Source: Chloroflexota bacterium (lineage in GTDB: Bacteria > Chloroflexota > Anaerolineae > Anaerolineales > Villigracilaceae). Taken from it: DNA of 64,000 nucleotides. Below the pieces are notes generated by a model, which did not search any database, was not told the origin of the DNA, and saw nothing but the letters and a program-made list of their open reading frames with translations. Location: positions 278,289 to 342,288 of the forward strand of contig JACRBL010000051.1 of the NCBI GenBank assembly GCA_016234485.1, given 5' to 3'. The translations under genes were made by a program, and so were the position numbers. This document shows positions 15,677 through 24,555 of the stretch, piece after piece; position 1 is the first letter of the stretch, and each line of letters opens with the position of its first letter.

Positions 15677-16777
15677 CTATTTCTTGGGAGTGAACGACCA
15701 CTTCTGACTGCCGTCCTTGTTGAGGGCGACAAGCAGGGACGTCTCATCCTGGAAGGGCGCGACGAGGATCAAGTCGCCGGCGAGGACGGGGTCGGTGTAA
15801 ATTTTGGCTTCGAGCTTTTCGAGGCTCACGGGGCTGTTCGATCCCTCTTCGAGCATGTAGACCGTCCCGTTTTCGGTGACGAAGACGATTTTTCCGTCCA
15901 CGAGGATGGGGCTGGCAAGGATGGCGCCGTCGGGTTGGACGGAGTCGAGGGCGGGCTGTCCATCGGCGGCTTTGAGCGAGTAGAAATTGCCTTCGAGATC
16001 GCCAAAGTAAAGGATGTTGTTGAAGAGAAGCGGCCCGCTCCAGATCCAGGATGCGGTGGGCGATGTCCAGTCCACGTTTCCGTCTTCGATGTTGATGGCG
16101 ACCATGGCCGAGTCGAACGAGCCGATGTAGAGTTTGCCATCCAACACGGCGGGCGTCCCGTTCACCGCGCCGCCGAGAGCGACGGTATCCACAGCGAGGG
16201 TTTGCATGTCAATGATGTGCAGGTGGTGGTCGAGCGAGCCAACAAACACGCGTTCGCCATCGGTGGCGGGTTTGGCCCACAGTTTGCTGCCGAGGTCCAC
16301 GGTGTCTACAAGTTTGTTTTCACCGGTGATGGAAAGGTCGAAGATGTAGAGATTGCCGTCGGCATTGGGCGCGTAGACGATCTCGCCCACCACAAGCGGG
16401 GTGGCAACCCAGTGATCTTCGGCGCCGTTGAATTTCCAGGTGACGGTTGGCTGGGGGTCTTCCACGTCGAGGTTCAGTTTGGGGTCAATGCGATAGAGGG
16501 TGCGGTCATTGCCGGTGGAACCGACCAGCAATTGCCCATCGGAGGTGAAGGCGGGGTTAGCGTAGAAGGTGGATTTTTCGTCGCTGGCAAAAGCCCACAC
16601 CTGTTCGCCATCGGTGAGGCGGATGGCGTAGAGGTTTGTGCCGTTGGCAAGGTAGGCGTTTTCGCCATCGGCGGCGAGGCCGGGCCAGGTGGCGGTAGGG
16701 GGCGCTCCGCCGCAGGCGCTGAGCGTGAGCGCGAGCAGGCCGAGAACCAGGAAAAGTAGCAGGCGTTTGTTCTTCAT
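15677..16777 (-). CDS. PQQ-like beta-propeller lipoprotein between yidD and yidC
   Basis: This 366-residue lipoprotein has a signal peptide (residues 1-20, MKNKRLLLFLVLGLLALTLS) ending at a lipobox Cys (LSAC). About seven PQQ/WD-like blades follow, with repeating patterns such as GTNLYAIRLTDGEQVWAF, DGNLYIFDLS, DHHLHIIDMQT, EGNFYSLKAADGQ and NGTVYMLEEG. It is BamB-like in architecture, but monoderm Chloroflexi lack the BAM complex. Its position inside the yidD-yidC operon (7-nt gap to yidC) suggests a role at the insertion or folding site outside the membrane; that is inference. Confidence 0.85.
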   Translation of the reverse strand: MKNKRLLLFLVLGLLALTLSACGGAPPTATWPGLAADGENAYLANGTNLYAIRLTDGEQVWAFASDEKSTFYANPAFTSDGQLLVGSTGNDRTLYRIDPKLNLDVEDPQPTVTWKFNGAEDHWVATPLVVGEIVYAPNADGNLYIFDLSITGENKLVDTVDLGSKLWAKPATDGERVFVGSLDHHLHIIDMQTLAVDTVALGGAVNGTPAVLDGKLYIGSFDSAMVAINIEDGNVDWTSPTASWIWSGPLLFNNILYFGDLEGNFYSLKAADGQPALDSVQPDGAILASPILVDGKIVFVTENGTVYMLEEGSNSPVSLEKLEAKIYTDPVLAGDLILVAPFQDETSLLVALNKDGSQKWSFTPKK

Positions 16778-16793
16778 TGGTATTGAATTGCTC

Positions 16794-17090
16794 CTAGGGA
16801 ACGGGGTCGTATCCCCCGGCGTTGAACGGGTTACAGCGCAACACGCGCCAGGTTGCCATGAACGAACCTTTGAGCGCGCCGTGTTTGTAGATGGCCTGGT
16901 ATCCGTAGTGCGAGCAGGACGGATAGAAGCGGCAGGTGTTGGGCGGCATGGCCCGCGAGATCGTCATCTGGTAGAGACGGATGAACGCAAGCAGGAGGAT
17001 GCGCGGCCAATTGAGCGGGTTGCGCCATTGGATGTCGCGCAGACGCGGTTCATTTGGATAATCCTGGGGGAGGTAATGCTCAGCGGTCAT
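16794..17090 (-). CDS. yidD: Membrane protein insertion efficiency factor YidD
   Basis: This 98-residue protein has the YidD core: [36 protein letters not shown], then [24 protein letters not shown]. The three conserved cysteines (two in CRFYPSC, one in RCNP) and the amphipathic first helix are present. An N-terminal extension of about 25 residues precedes the core. It overlaps rnpA by 11 nt, so it is translationally coupled. YidD assists YidC-dependent insertion at the inner face of the membrane. Confidence 0.94.
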   Translation of the reverse strand: MTAEHYLPQDYPNEPRLRDIQWRNPLNWPRILLLAFIRLYQMTISRAMPPNTCRFYPSCSHYGYQAIYKHGALKGSFMATWRVLRCNPFNAGGYDPVP

Positions 17091-17430
17091 CGGGAGCGGG
17101 GAGCAGGCGGGCGCGTCGCAACACAGACTGGACGGCGGCGCGGGTTTGCTCGAGGTTGGATTGGGTCAGGGGTTGGCGGGCGATGAGAAGGAGGTCCGCG
17201 CCCGGCGCGAGGTCCGCGAGAAGCGTTTGCATGGCGGCGCGCAGGAGGCGCTTGGCGCGATTGCGTTGTACGGCAAATCCCACCGTCTTACCGGCAGTCA
17301 CTCCCACGCGCAAGTTGGATCCCTCGCTGGGTTGGACTATCAACACGACAAGCGGGTGGGCATAAGACTTGCCAAAACGCCGCACCCGCTTGAAATCGGT
17401 TGACCGGGTCAGGCGGAATTTACGTTGCAT
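17080..17430 (-). CDS. rnpA: Ribonuclease P protein component RnpA
   Basis: This 116-residue basic protein shows the RnpA hallmarks: an N-terminal [57 protein letters not shown] (the RNR motif that contacts RNase P RNA) and DLLLIARQP. It is the protein cofactor of RNase P, which removes tRNA 5' leaders. It lies downstream of rpmH as in most bacteria, with a 74-bp spacer containing imperfect palindromes. Confidence 0.95.
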   Translation of the reverse strand: MQRKFRLTRSTDFKRVRRFGKSYAHPLVVLIVQPSEGSNLRVGVTAGKTVGFAVQRNRAKRLLRAAMQTLLADLAPGADLLLIARQPLTQSNLEQTRAAVQSVLRRARLLPAPDDR

Positions 17431-17431
17431 A

Positions 17432-17504
17432 CCGCGCTACCCAACGACTAAAGTCGTACTACATGGGAGAACAACTAAAGTCGTCACTACGTGGATGGGG
17501 ATTC
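17432..17504. repeat. Pair of GACTAAAGTCGT-type small palindromes in rpmH-rnpA spacer
   Basis: ACGACTAAAGTCGTACTACATGG and ACAACTAAAGTCGTCACTACGTGG are two imperfect copies in tandem, each with an inner palindrome (GACT-AAAGTC). They lie between two genes that are normally tightly coupled. Confidence 0.55.
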
Positions 17505-17675
17505 TTACCAGCGCATTCGTTTGACGTGCTCGTTGGCGGTGACTGCCAGTTTGTGGCGTCCTTTAAGGCGGCGGCGCTTGAGTACAGCGCGGCCATCGGC
17601 CGAGGCCATGCGATGGCGAAAGCCATGCACGCGCACGCGGCGGCGGATTTTGGGTTGGTACGTTCGTTTGGGCAT
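17505..17675 (-). CDS. rpmH: 50S ribosomal protein L34
   Basis: Translating the minus strand from ATG 17675 gives 56 residues: [20 protein letters not shown], then [20 protein letters not shown], then a tail ending KRMRW. This is L34 with a tail of about ten residues beyond the usual KGRxKLxV end. It is very basic and part of the large ribosomal subunit. GAGGAA precedes the start at good spacing, and a TTGACC-18-TATAAT promoter lies 85 bp upstream. It heads the rpmH-rnpA-yidD-lipoprotein-yidC-jag operon. Confidence 0.95.
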   Translation of the reverse strand: MPKRTYQPKIRRRVRVHGFRHRMASADGRAVLKRRRLKGRHKLAVTANEHVKRMRW

Positions 17676-17759
17676 GGACGTTCCTCACAATAGGTATTGC
17701 AACTCCCCGAAGGGGGCTGTTGACAGATGAAAGTCCGCGATTTCGCGGACAGGCGCGGG

Positions 17760-17789
17760 ATTATACCGTAACGAATCGGATTCGGTCAA
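17760..17789 (-). promoter_or_regulatory. Sigma-70-type promoter of rpmH operon
   Basis: On the minus strand TTGACC (17784-17789), an 18-bp spacer and TATAAT (17760-17765) match the housekeeping consensus. It overlaps the 3' side of the upstream trkA-type gene spacer. The leader between it and rpmH holds GTCCGCGATTTCGCGGAC and a CCCCGAAGGGGG hairpin. Confidence 0.75.
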
Positions 17790-17795
17790 ACGAAT

Positions 17796-18491
17796 TTACA
17801 GTTTTTCCGCGTCGCGTTCGGGGTGGCTTTCGGCGGAGAGTAGTTCGGCCAGCTGGGCGGCGCTTTCGGGCGTGGCAATGGCGAGGATTTCGTCCATCTC
17901 CTGAAAGGTACTGCTCCCGCGCGGCAGGGTGACTTGCCCGTCGCGGATGATGGCGGCGATGATGCACTCTTCGGGCAGGCCCAGGTCTTTGAGCGACAAG
18001 CCGATAGCCCGGGCGCCTTTTTCCACTTTTTCCTCCACGAGCGAGTAGCGTCCGCGGCGGAGTTTGAGCAGGGTCATCATGTCGCCGAGGGACATTTCTT
18101 CGCGGATGAGGCTGGCAAATACATTGGCCTGGTTGAGGGCCACGTCCACGTGAAATTTTTCATTAAAGAGCCACTCGTTGCGCGGGTTGTTGATGCGCGC
18201 AATGGTGCGCGGCACGCCAAACATTGCGCGCCCCATATAGCACAGGCTGAGGTTATCGGCGTCGTTGTTGGTGGTGGCGGCCAGCGCGTGCGCCTGGCGG
18301 ATGCCCGCCGCCTCGAGAATTTCGGGGTCAATCGGGTTGCCTTCATAGATGGATTCGGTGGGGAGTTCCTGGTGCAGGCGCGCCAGGATTTCGGGACGAT
18401 GTTCCACAATGCAGACTTTGTACTGTTCAGAGAGCAGAAGAGATGCGAGTTGTGCGCCCGTTCTTCCGCCGCCGGCGATTAATACAAACAT
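17796..18491 (-). CDS. TrkA-type RCK potassium uptake regulator
   Basis: This 231-residue protein has an N-terminal NAD(H)-binding Rossmann domain (1-135; GGGRTGAQLASLLL start, the acidic end of strand 2 in CIVEHRPE, then AATTNNDADNLSLC). A C-terminal TrkA_C/RCK domain follows (about 145-220; GARAIGLSLKDLGLPEECIIAAIIRDGQVTLPRG). Such proteins gate Trk/Ktr potassium channels from the cytoplasm. It is the second of two adjacent RCK genes (1-nt gap) after a KimA-like permease. No TrkH/KtrB channel is present in the window. Confidence 0.87.
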   Translation of the reverse strand: MFVLIAGGGRTGAQLASLLLSEQYKVCIVEHRPEILARLHQELPTESIYEGNPIDPEILEAAGIRQAHALAATTNNDADNLSLCYMGRAMFGVPRTIARINNPRNEWLFNEKFHVDVALNQANVFASLIREEMSLGDMMTLLKLRRGRYSLVEEKVEKGARAIGLSLKDLGLPEECIIAAIIRDGQVTLPRGSSTFQEMDEILAIATPESAAQLAELLSAESHPERDAEKL

Positions 18492-18492
18492 G

Positions 18493-19155
18493 TTATTTCT
18501 CCTCCTCGAATCCCAGGCTGACGCGCAGGGATTTGATGCCGTCGAAGGTGGCGCTGACGTTGAGCAGGTCGCCCGCTTCGAACTTCAGGTCGGGCGTGGG
18601 CAGGATGGCGCGTCCGGCGCGAGTGATGGCGACGGGCAACGCGCCCGCGGCGCTTCCGCACAGGTCAAACCAGGAGCGGCCCGCGCAGCCCGCTGGAATG
18701 ACGAGTTCGTAGATTTCCACTTCGCCGTTGCCCGCCGAGAAGATCGCCCGCGAGGTGACGTTGGTGAGAAGTTCCTCCGTGCGTTGCGCGCCCCAGGCGG
18801 TGGAGCTGACGAGCTGTAAACCAAACGCCTCTTGTTGTTTTCGCATACGCGGATCGTAATTGCGGCAGACCACAATGGGGATGTTGTAGACTGTGCGCGC
18901 TGCGTGCGAGACAACCGCGTTGAGCGTATCAGAATTGGTGACGGCGGCCAGCCCGTCCGCGGAGTGGATGCCCGCGCGTTCGAGCACATCTTCGCGCAGG
19001 GCTTCGCCGGCCACGGTGCGCCCGCGAAAGTCAGGATTGATGCGGTTGAACGAGGACTCGTTCTGATCTACAACTACGACGTTATGGCCGCTGGAATAAA
19101 GACGCATGGCGAGTTCGGCGCCAACGCGTCCACAGCCGATGACGATAAAGTTCAT
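18493..19155 (-). CDS. TrkA-type RCK potassium uptake regulator, second copy
   Basis: This 220-residue protein has the same two-domain build as its neighbour. The Rossmann domain shows MNFIVIGCGRVGAELAMRLY, VVVDQNESSFNRI and LAAVTNSDTLNAVVS. The TrkA_C domain (about 140-215) shows GEVEIYELVIPAGCAGRSWFDL and LKFEAGDLLNVSA. Sequence differences suggest an old duplication with distinct partners or a heteromeric ring. Its start overlaps the permease stop (ATGA), coupling it to potassium transport. Confidence 0.87.
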   Translation of the reverse strand: MNFIVIGCGRVGAELAMRLYSSGHNVVVVDQNESSFNRINPDFRGRTVAGEALREDVLERAGIHSADGLAAVTNSDTLNAVVSHAARTVYNIPIVVCRNYDPRMRKQQEAFGLQLVSSTAWGAQRTEELLTNVTSRAIFSAGNGEVEIYELVIPAGCAGRSWFDLCGSAAGALPVAITRAGRAILPTPDLKFEAGDLLNVSATFDGIKSLRVSLGFEEEK

Positions 19156-21122
19156 TCATTCTCCTTCTTTTCAGAAACCTGGTAGGGAACGTCGGTGATG
19201 ACGATGCCAGGCGTGTTAAGTAATTCCTTGCGAAGCATATCGGCGGTGTTCATGTGCAGGGTGTTTTCTATGAATGACCCCGCCACGAATTGCGGCACGA
19301 CGATGGTGATCACTTCGTTGGGCTGGCGCTGGGCCAGGATTTCGTCCAGGTATTGAATCAGCGGTTCAAGGAAGAGGCGATAGGGCGAATCCACGATGAA
19401 GAGGCGGACGCCATCGCCCCAGGTGTTCCACTTTTTCTGAAGTTTCTCGGTCTCCTGCGGGTCAATCGAGACGTGGATGGCGGTGACGTCGTGCGACAAC
19501 ATGCGCGCGTAGCGCAGTCCCTCCAGCGTCCCCTGATGCACGCCGCTGACGGGCATGATGACACGGTGACGGAACATATGAGGCGCAGGTTCCGTGTAAT
19601 GGTCAAGGCTGAGGCGACGCGCCACTTTTGCGTAATGGCGGTGGATCACCCAGAAGATCGCCATCAAGGTGGGCGTCAGGATCAGCACAACCCAGGCGCC
19701 ATCGGAGAATTTGGTCACGGAGAATACGATCATCACGATGAAGGTACACACCGCGCCAAATCCGTTGACCAGCATTTTGGTCTGCCAGCCTTTTTCGTTT
19801 CGAAGGGTGGAACCGCGCTCGATCACTTCTTCGCCCTCTTTCAATTTTCCGATCTTCCACCAGCGCAGAGCCATGCCGCCCTGAGAAAGCGTGAACGAGA
19901 GGAACACGCCGATGGCATACAGCGGAATGAGGCGCGTGACGCTGGCTTGGAAAATGACGATCAGCAAGGACGCGATGATCGCTAACGCGACGATGCCGCG
20001 CGAGAAAACGAGACGACTGCCGCGATATGTCAACTGACGGGGCAGGAAGCCGTCTTTCGCGGCGAGGGCGCTGAGGCGAGGGAAATCGGCGAAGGCAGTA
20101 TTAGCCGCCATCACGAGGATGACAGTGGTGCCGCCGATCAGGGCGAGGTACAGGATGCCGCGTCCCCGGAAAACCGTCTCCGCGAGTTGCGAGATGACCG
20201 TCACGCTTTCCGAGGGGACCGCGCCGATCTGCTTGGAGAGGAAGGAAATCCCGAGGAAGAGCGAACCGAGGATGAGCGACATCCAGATCAGGGTGATGCC
20301 CGCGTTTTTACTGCGCGGTTCCTTGAAGGCGGTGATGCCGTTGGAGATGGCCTCCACGCCCGTCAATGCGGTGGTGCCGCTGGCGAACGCGTGCAAAATA
20401 AGGAACGGCGTGATGGCCGATAACGCATGCAGAGATTCAATTTCAGGCGGGTTGGGGACTGTGCCAAGCGTTCCCGTCAGGAAGCGAATCATGCCCGTTC
20501 CGACCGCAAGGAACATCATTACAATGAAGAAGTAGGTCGGGACAGCGAACGCGACGCCCGATTCTTTCACCCCGCGCAGGTTCATCAACATCACGAACAT
20601 GACGAAGCCAATGGCGATATAAATGCGATAATCAAAAAGGTGGGGATATGCCGAAACGATCTGCGCCACGCCCGACGAGACGGACACGGAGACCGTGAGA
20701 ATGTAATCGGTGAGCAGGGCGGCCGCGGCCATGAGCGCGGGAATTTCGCCCAGGTTATCGCGCGCTACTATGTACGCGCCGCCGCCATCGGGATAGGCGT
20801 GGATGGTCTGCTCGTAAGACAGGGTCACGATCCACAGCAGAATGACGATCGCCATCGAGATGGGGAAGACGTACCCGAAGGCCATCGTCCCTGCCGCGGC
20901 CAGGATGACGAGGATCTCCTGCGTGGCGTACGCGGTGGATGAAAGCGCGTCCGAAGCGAAGACCGCCAAACCGACGGCTTTGCCGATGGTCTGATGCGGC
21001 GCGTCCGCGGTGGAGAGGGGACGTCCGATGAACCAGTGACTGAGCGTCCAACGAGGTTTGTGTTTGGTTGTCCGCCTGAGAATATGGCGCTGTTCAGGAT
21101 TTTCTGGAGCAATGGTGGTCAT
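19152..21122 (-). CDS. KimA-like (YdaO) APC-family potassium/amino-acid permease
   Basis: This 656-residue permease has about twelve membrane helices and a cytosolic C-terminal domain of about 170 residues. The signature GLAVFASDALSSTAYATQEI (51-70), followed by EQTIHAYPDGGGAYIVARDNLG, is that of the KimA/YdaO group of APC transporters. These are high-affinity K+ importers in Bacillus, controlled by c-di-AMP. Overlap with two RCK-type genes supports K+ transport. An APC transporter for amino acids remains possible. The leader is only about 55 nt and holds no c-di-AMP riboswitch. Confidence 0.82.
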   Translation of the reverse strand: MTTIAPENPEQRHILRRTTKHKPRWTLSHWFIGRPLSTADAPHQTIGKAVGLAVFASDALSSTAYATQEILVILAAAGTMAFGYVFPISMAIVILLWIVTLSYEQTIHAYPDGGGAYIVARDNLGEIPALMAAAALLTDYILTVSVSVSSGVAQIVSAYPHLFDYRIYIAIGFVMFVMLMNLRGVKESGVAFAVPTYFFIVMMFLAVGTGMIRFLTGTLGTVPNPPEIESLHALSAITPFLILHAFASGTTALTGVEAISNGITAFKEPRSKNAGITLIWMSLILGSLFLGISFLSKQIGAVPSESVTVISQLAETVFRGRGILYLALIGGTTVILVMAANTAFADFPRLSALAAKDGFLPRQLTYRGSRLVFSRGIVALAIIASLLIVIFQASVTRLIPLYAIGVFLSFTLSQGGMALRWWKIGKLKEGEEVIERGSTLRNEKGWQTKMLVNGFGAVCTFIVMIVFSVTKFSDGAWVVLILTPTLMAIFWVIHRHYAKVARRLSLDHYTEPAPHMFRHRVIMPVSGVHQGTLEGLRYARMLSHDVTAIHVSIDPQETEKLQKKWNTWGDGVRLFIVDSPYRLFLEPLIQYLDEILAQRQPNEVITIVVPQFVAGSFIENTLHMNTADMLRKELLNTPGIVITDVPYQVSEKKENE

Positions 21123-21182
21123 GCGAACTCTTTTCGTTTAAATACAGGCAAAATATTAGCCCGCAAATTTCGGGCGGGCGGG

Positions 21183-21188
21183 ATTATA
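21183..21188 (-). promoter_or_regulatory. -10 box (TATAAT) of the permease-RCK operon
   Basis: The minus strand shows GTACTATAATCCC 60 nt before ATG 21122. It is followed by a GCCCGCC...GGGC stem in the leader. The -35 region is weak. Confidence 0.5.
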
Positions 21189-21203
21189 GTACAAATTTGA
21201 TGA

Positions 21204-24200
21204 TTAACGTGAGGCTTCGCGGCGCGGTTGTTTAATCGGGATTTGAAGGGAAAAGACGCTTCCCTGCCCCAATTCGCTGTCCACCCAAGCGCGTCCGCCG
21301 TGACGTTCGGCGATCGAGCGCACAATCGCGAGGCCCAGCCCTGATCCATGCTGGGCGCGGGCATCGCGCTGTTTGCCGCGATAGAATTTTTCAAAAAGAC
21401 GAGGCAGGTCGGAGGGAGAGATGCCGATGCCATCGTCCTTCACTTCAAAGACAATGTCCTTGGTCGCCACGCGGACGCGCGCCTGCACCTGTCCGCCATT
21501 GGGCGTGTACTTGATGGCGTTTTCCACCAGGTTGTAAACGCCTTGATGCAAAAGCGCCTGGTCGGCTTCGATGGTCGCGGGCAGGTCGCGCGGTAAGTCC
21601 ACTGTGAGGGAAATGTTTTTCTGGCTGGCCTGCAATTGCAACGCGCCCACCACGCGTTCCACAATATCGTGGATGGGCACATTCTCCACTTGCAAGCCCA
21701 CGCCGATCTCGATGCGTCCCAGGTCGAGCAGGTTGTTCACCAGCCGCGACATATTTTCCACGCCCGAAACGATCTTGCGGACGTAACCCTGTTGCTGGTC
21801 GTTTAACTCGCCCACCATTTCGAGCATGGTGGCGTAACCGCGCATCAACGTCAGCGGCGAGCGCAGGTCGTGGCTCACTGTGGCGACAAATTCCGACTTC
21901 ATCGAATCGAGTTCTTTGAAGTGCGTCACATCGCGCAGGATGCAGACGCGTCCCACGGGGCGTCCCTCCGCGACCACGGAGGAGGCGGTGGCGAGATACG
22001 TCCGCCCGCCCTCAAAGGAAATCTCCGCCGATTGCTTTTCCGAAGGCGCGGCTTGCAACAGATCGAGCAGAGATGGTTGACGGATGAACGTCTCGATGGA
22101 TTGTCCGCCGTTCTGCGCGAGGTCCACGCCGACCACACGCGCCGCGGCGGGGTTCGCCAGCATCAAACGGTTTTGCGGATCAATCACCAGCACGGGATCG
22201 GGCGTGGAATTGAGGATCGCCTCCAATTGACGGCGACTCGCTTCCACGTTCAGGAAGAGGTGCGCGTTGGCAGTGGCGAGCGCGGCCTGGCCGGCGAGAG
22301 TCGTCACGAAGCGCGCGTCCGATTCGGTGAAGGTGCGTTGCTGGTCGTAGGCGGCCCACATCGCGCCGTAGTAGCGATTCTCGTGGCGCAGGGCCACGGC
22401 CAGGAGCGAAGCGGGCTGAGTCAGGTTCAGGTCAAGATCGAGGATGCGGCTACGCGACACGCTGGAGAGGACGAGGCGATCCTGTTTCTGGACCTGGTGG
22501 AGGATCTGCTCGTCGAGGTGCGCGTACTTGTCTTTGGCGGGGCCGAGGCTGAAGCGCGACGGCAATTCGATGGATGTTTTCGGTAGGATGGCTGGCGAGA
22601 GGATCACGCTCACCGCGCTGGCTCCGCTCGCCAGCACAGCCTCCAGCACGGGCTTCACCGCGTCTTGCATCTCCAGGCTGGACGCGACGCCCTGACTCAC
22701 CGCCAGCAGGCGATTAAGTTCATCGAGGCGGGCTTGCAGGCTGGCGCGCATCACTTCAAAGGCGCGGCTGAGTTGGCCGACCTCGTCCACGCTTTCCACT
22801 TTTAGCGGGCGATCCAATTTACCTTGCGCGATGCGGTCGGCCTCGGAGGCGAGGTTTTGCAGAGAGCCGGTAATCGTCCGCAGGCCGAAGCGCAACGAGA
22901 AGAGCGCGATAGCCGCCAGGATCAGGATCATAATGGTGAGCGGCATGGCGGTCAGCAGAGCCAATTCCTGCGCCTGCCAGGCCGGGATGTTCAAAGCGAC
23001 TGCCCAGGCGCGCCCCTCCACCTTTTGATAGTAGACATATTGCCGCGTGCCATCGGGCGCGGTGTGCGTGGTGAACGGCTCGTCGGCGTTTTGCGGGCCA
23101 TCATAAATAGTGTTGATGATGCCCGCGCTCGAATGATAGAGGATCACGCCGAGGTCATCCACCAACATGCCCGCGCCTTCCGATTCGGTCATACCTTGCA
23201 GACTGCCGATGAGCGGTTGCGTGAGCGGATTCGTGCCGAGGTCAGTGCGACCGATGAGGACGCGCTGGACCTGCCCGGCCGCGTCCACGATTCCCACCAT
23301 GAACGAGACGCGGGCCGCGTCGGAGCCGGGGTTGATCGGCGGGATGGTGTAGATCTGCACCAGCACGAGTCCCTGCGAGGCGAGGGTGATACCGGCGTCC
23401 TCCTTGGGGAAGAGGCTGAACGTCTCGCGCGAGGCGGCGGGATGCCCGCCGAGGACCGAACGAGAGTTGACATCCAGCACGATGAATTGGTCAAAGTAGG
23501 GACTGGCCTGCATCTGCTGGGCAAGGAGCGAGGAAAGTTCGGGGTCAACCGCGCTGAGGAGACGCGAGTCAGCGGCGAGTTGGACGGCCAGGTTCTGCCC
23601 CGTTTCGAGGAAGAATGGCACGCTCTGCGCGGCGTTGTTCGAGACGCTCGCCAGGCGGTCGCGCAACATATCGCGAGCCACCGATCCAGCCACGATCCAG
23701 TCGCCGATGAGCAGGGTCAGCAGAAGCAGGGAGATGAAACTGCCCGTCCCAAACAGGAAGCGGCTTTCAAGGCTTTTTTCAGAGGGAGAGGGTTGCAGCG
23801 GCGTGGAAAGTCCCCAGGCGTTCGGGAAGAAGACCGCGAAAATCTGCATCACCAGCCCGCCAAAAATGACCTCGCCCGCGAAAGAGAGCGTGGCCGCGCC
23901 CGCGTTGCTGAGGGCATAGTCGAGGCGGACGGCGGTCTGGCCGGGGGCGGTGAGGAACGCGCCGACGATATAGATGAAAGCGTAGAGGGGAATCAGCAGG
24001 AGCGCGGCAACGATCGGCTGGCGCATCAGGCCATAGGTCAGGGTGCGGAAGCGTTGGCGAATGTTGGAGGCGTAGAGGCCGGCCAGCAGGGCAAATCCCA
24101 ACATGCTGAAAATGGTGTGGGTGTCCCAGGCGCCGCGCAAAATCCCCGAAATGAAACCGAGCGCGGCCGCGCCGATGGGGCCGAGCGGACCCGCCGCGAA

Positions 24201-24503
24201 CATCCACGGCAGGGCCGAAAAAATCATCAAAGCCGGCGGAAGCGGCTCGGCGGGCAGGCCCGGCATGGGCAGGGCCGATCCCGGGGGCAGGCGAAAACCG
24301 AAGAATAAACTGGCGACGGGGACAAAGATGAACAGGCCAATAAAAATCCCCCACGCGCGTCCTTTAATGGACGGTTGCAAAGCCCTCCAACGATACAGGG
24401 CGTAAATAACCATCCCAAAAAACAAAAACCACACCAGCACACCCAATCGGGAAGGGGCTGGCATATAAAATCTTCCGCCCAAAAGAGATAAGAAAAATTC
24501 CAT
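21204..24503 (-). CDS. Large membrane hybrid-sensor histidine kinase (dCache-HAMP-GAF-PAS)
   Basis: This 1099-residue kinase starts with about seven to eight membrane helices (1-275). Next comes an extracytoplasmic Cache-like sensor (about 285-520), a further membrane helix (LLTAMPLTIMILILAAIALF), HAMP (to about 590) and a GAF domain (about 615-760). A PAS domain follows (about 770-860; ILNSTPDPVLVIDPQNRLMLANPAAARVVG), then HisKA with SHDLRSPL (His878) and HATPase with NLVENAIKYTP, KDDGIGI and GSGLGLAI. It ends at the kinase core, without a receiver, so it signals to a separate regulator that is not adjacent. A TATAAT box 13 nt before the ATG, with no Shine-Dalgarno, predicts a very short leader. 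Confidence 0.87.
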   Translation of the reverse strand: MEFFLSLLGGRFYMPAPSRLGVLVWFLFFGMVIYALYRWRALQPSIKGRAWGIFIGLFIFVPVASLFFGFRLPPGSALPMPGLPAEPLPPALMIFSALPWMFAAGPLGPIGAAALGFISGILRGAWDTHTIFSMLGFALLAGLYASNIRQRFRTLTYGLMRQPIVAALLLIPLYAFIYIVGAFLTAPGQTAVRLDYALSNAGAATLSFAGEVIFGGLVMQIFAVFFPNAWGLSTPLQPSPSEKSLESRFLFGTGSFISLLLLTLLIGDWIVAGSVARDMLRDRLASVSNNAAQSVPFFLETGQNLAVQLAADSRLLSAVDPELSSLLAQQMQASPYFDQFIVLDVNSRSVLGGHPAASRETFSLFPKEDAGITLASQGLVLVQIYTIPPINPGSDAARVSFMVGIVDAAGQVQRVLIGRTDLGTNPLTQPLIGSLQGMTESEGAGMLVDDLGVILYHSSAGIINTIYDGPQNADEPFTTHTAPDGTRQYVYYQKVEGRAWAVALNIPAWQAQELALLTAMPLTIMILILAAIALFSLRFGLRTITGSLQNLASEADRIAQGKLDRPLKVESVDEVGQLSRAFEVMRASLQARLDELNRLLAVSQGVASSLEMQDAVKPVLEAVLASGASAVSVILSPAILPKTSIELPSRFSLGPAKDKYAHLDEQILHQVQKQDRLVLSSVSRSRILDLDLNLTQPASLLAVALRHENRYYGAMWAAYDQQRTFTESDARFVTTLAGQAALATANAHLFLNVEASRRQLEAILNSTPDPVLVIDPQNRLMLANPAAARVVGVDLAQNGGQSIETFIRQPSLLDLLQAAPSEKQSAEISFEGGRTYLATASSVVAEGRPVGRVCILRDVTHFKELDSMKSEFVATVSHDLRSPLTLMRGYATMLEMVGELNDQQQGYVRKIVSGVENMSRLVNNLLDLGRIEIGVGLQVENVPIHDIVERVVGALQLQASQKNISLTVDLPRDLPATIEADQALLHQGVYNLVENAIKYTPNGGQVQARVRVATKDIVFEVKDDGIGISPSDLPRLFEKFYRGKQRDARAQHGSGLGLAIVRSIAERHGGRAWVDSELGQGSVFSLQIPIKQPRREASR

Positions 24504-24516
24504 GGTGATTGGAGCG

Positions 24517-24522
24517 ATTATA
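24517..24522 (-). promoter_or_regulatory. -10 box (TATAAT) of the large histidine kinase
   Basis: The minus strand GGCTATAATCGCTCC lies 13 nt before ATG 24503, giving a predicted leader of about six bases. Confidence 0.55.
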
Positions 24523-24555
24523 GCCGTAAATCGCGACTGGGGAGGCCTTTCGGGT

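Noticed and set aside
21123..21203. c-di-AMP (ydaO) riboswitch before the KimA-like gene
   Set aside because: The spacer is only about 80 bp and the TATAAT box leaves a leader far shorter than the known riboswitch.
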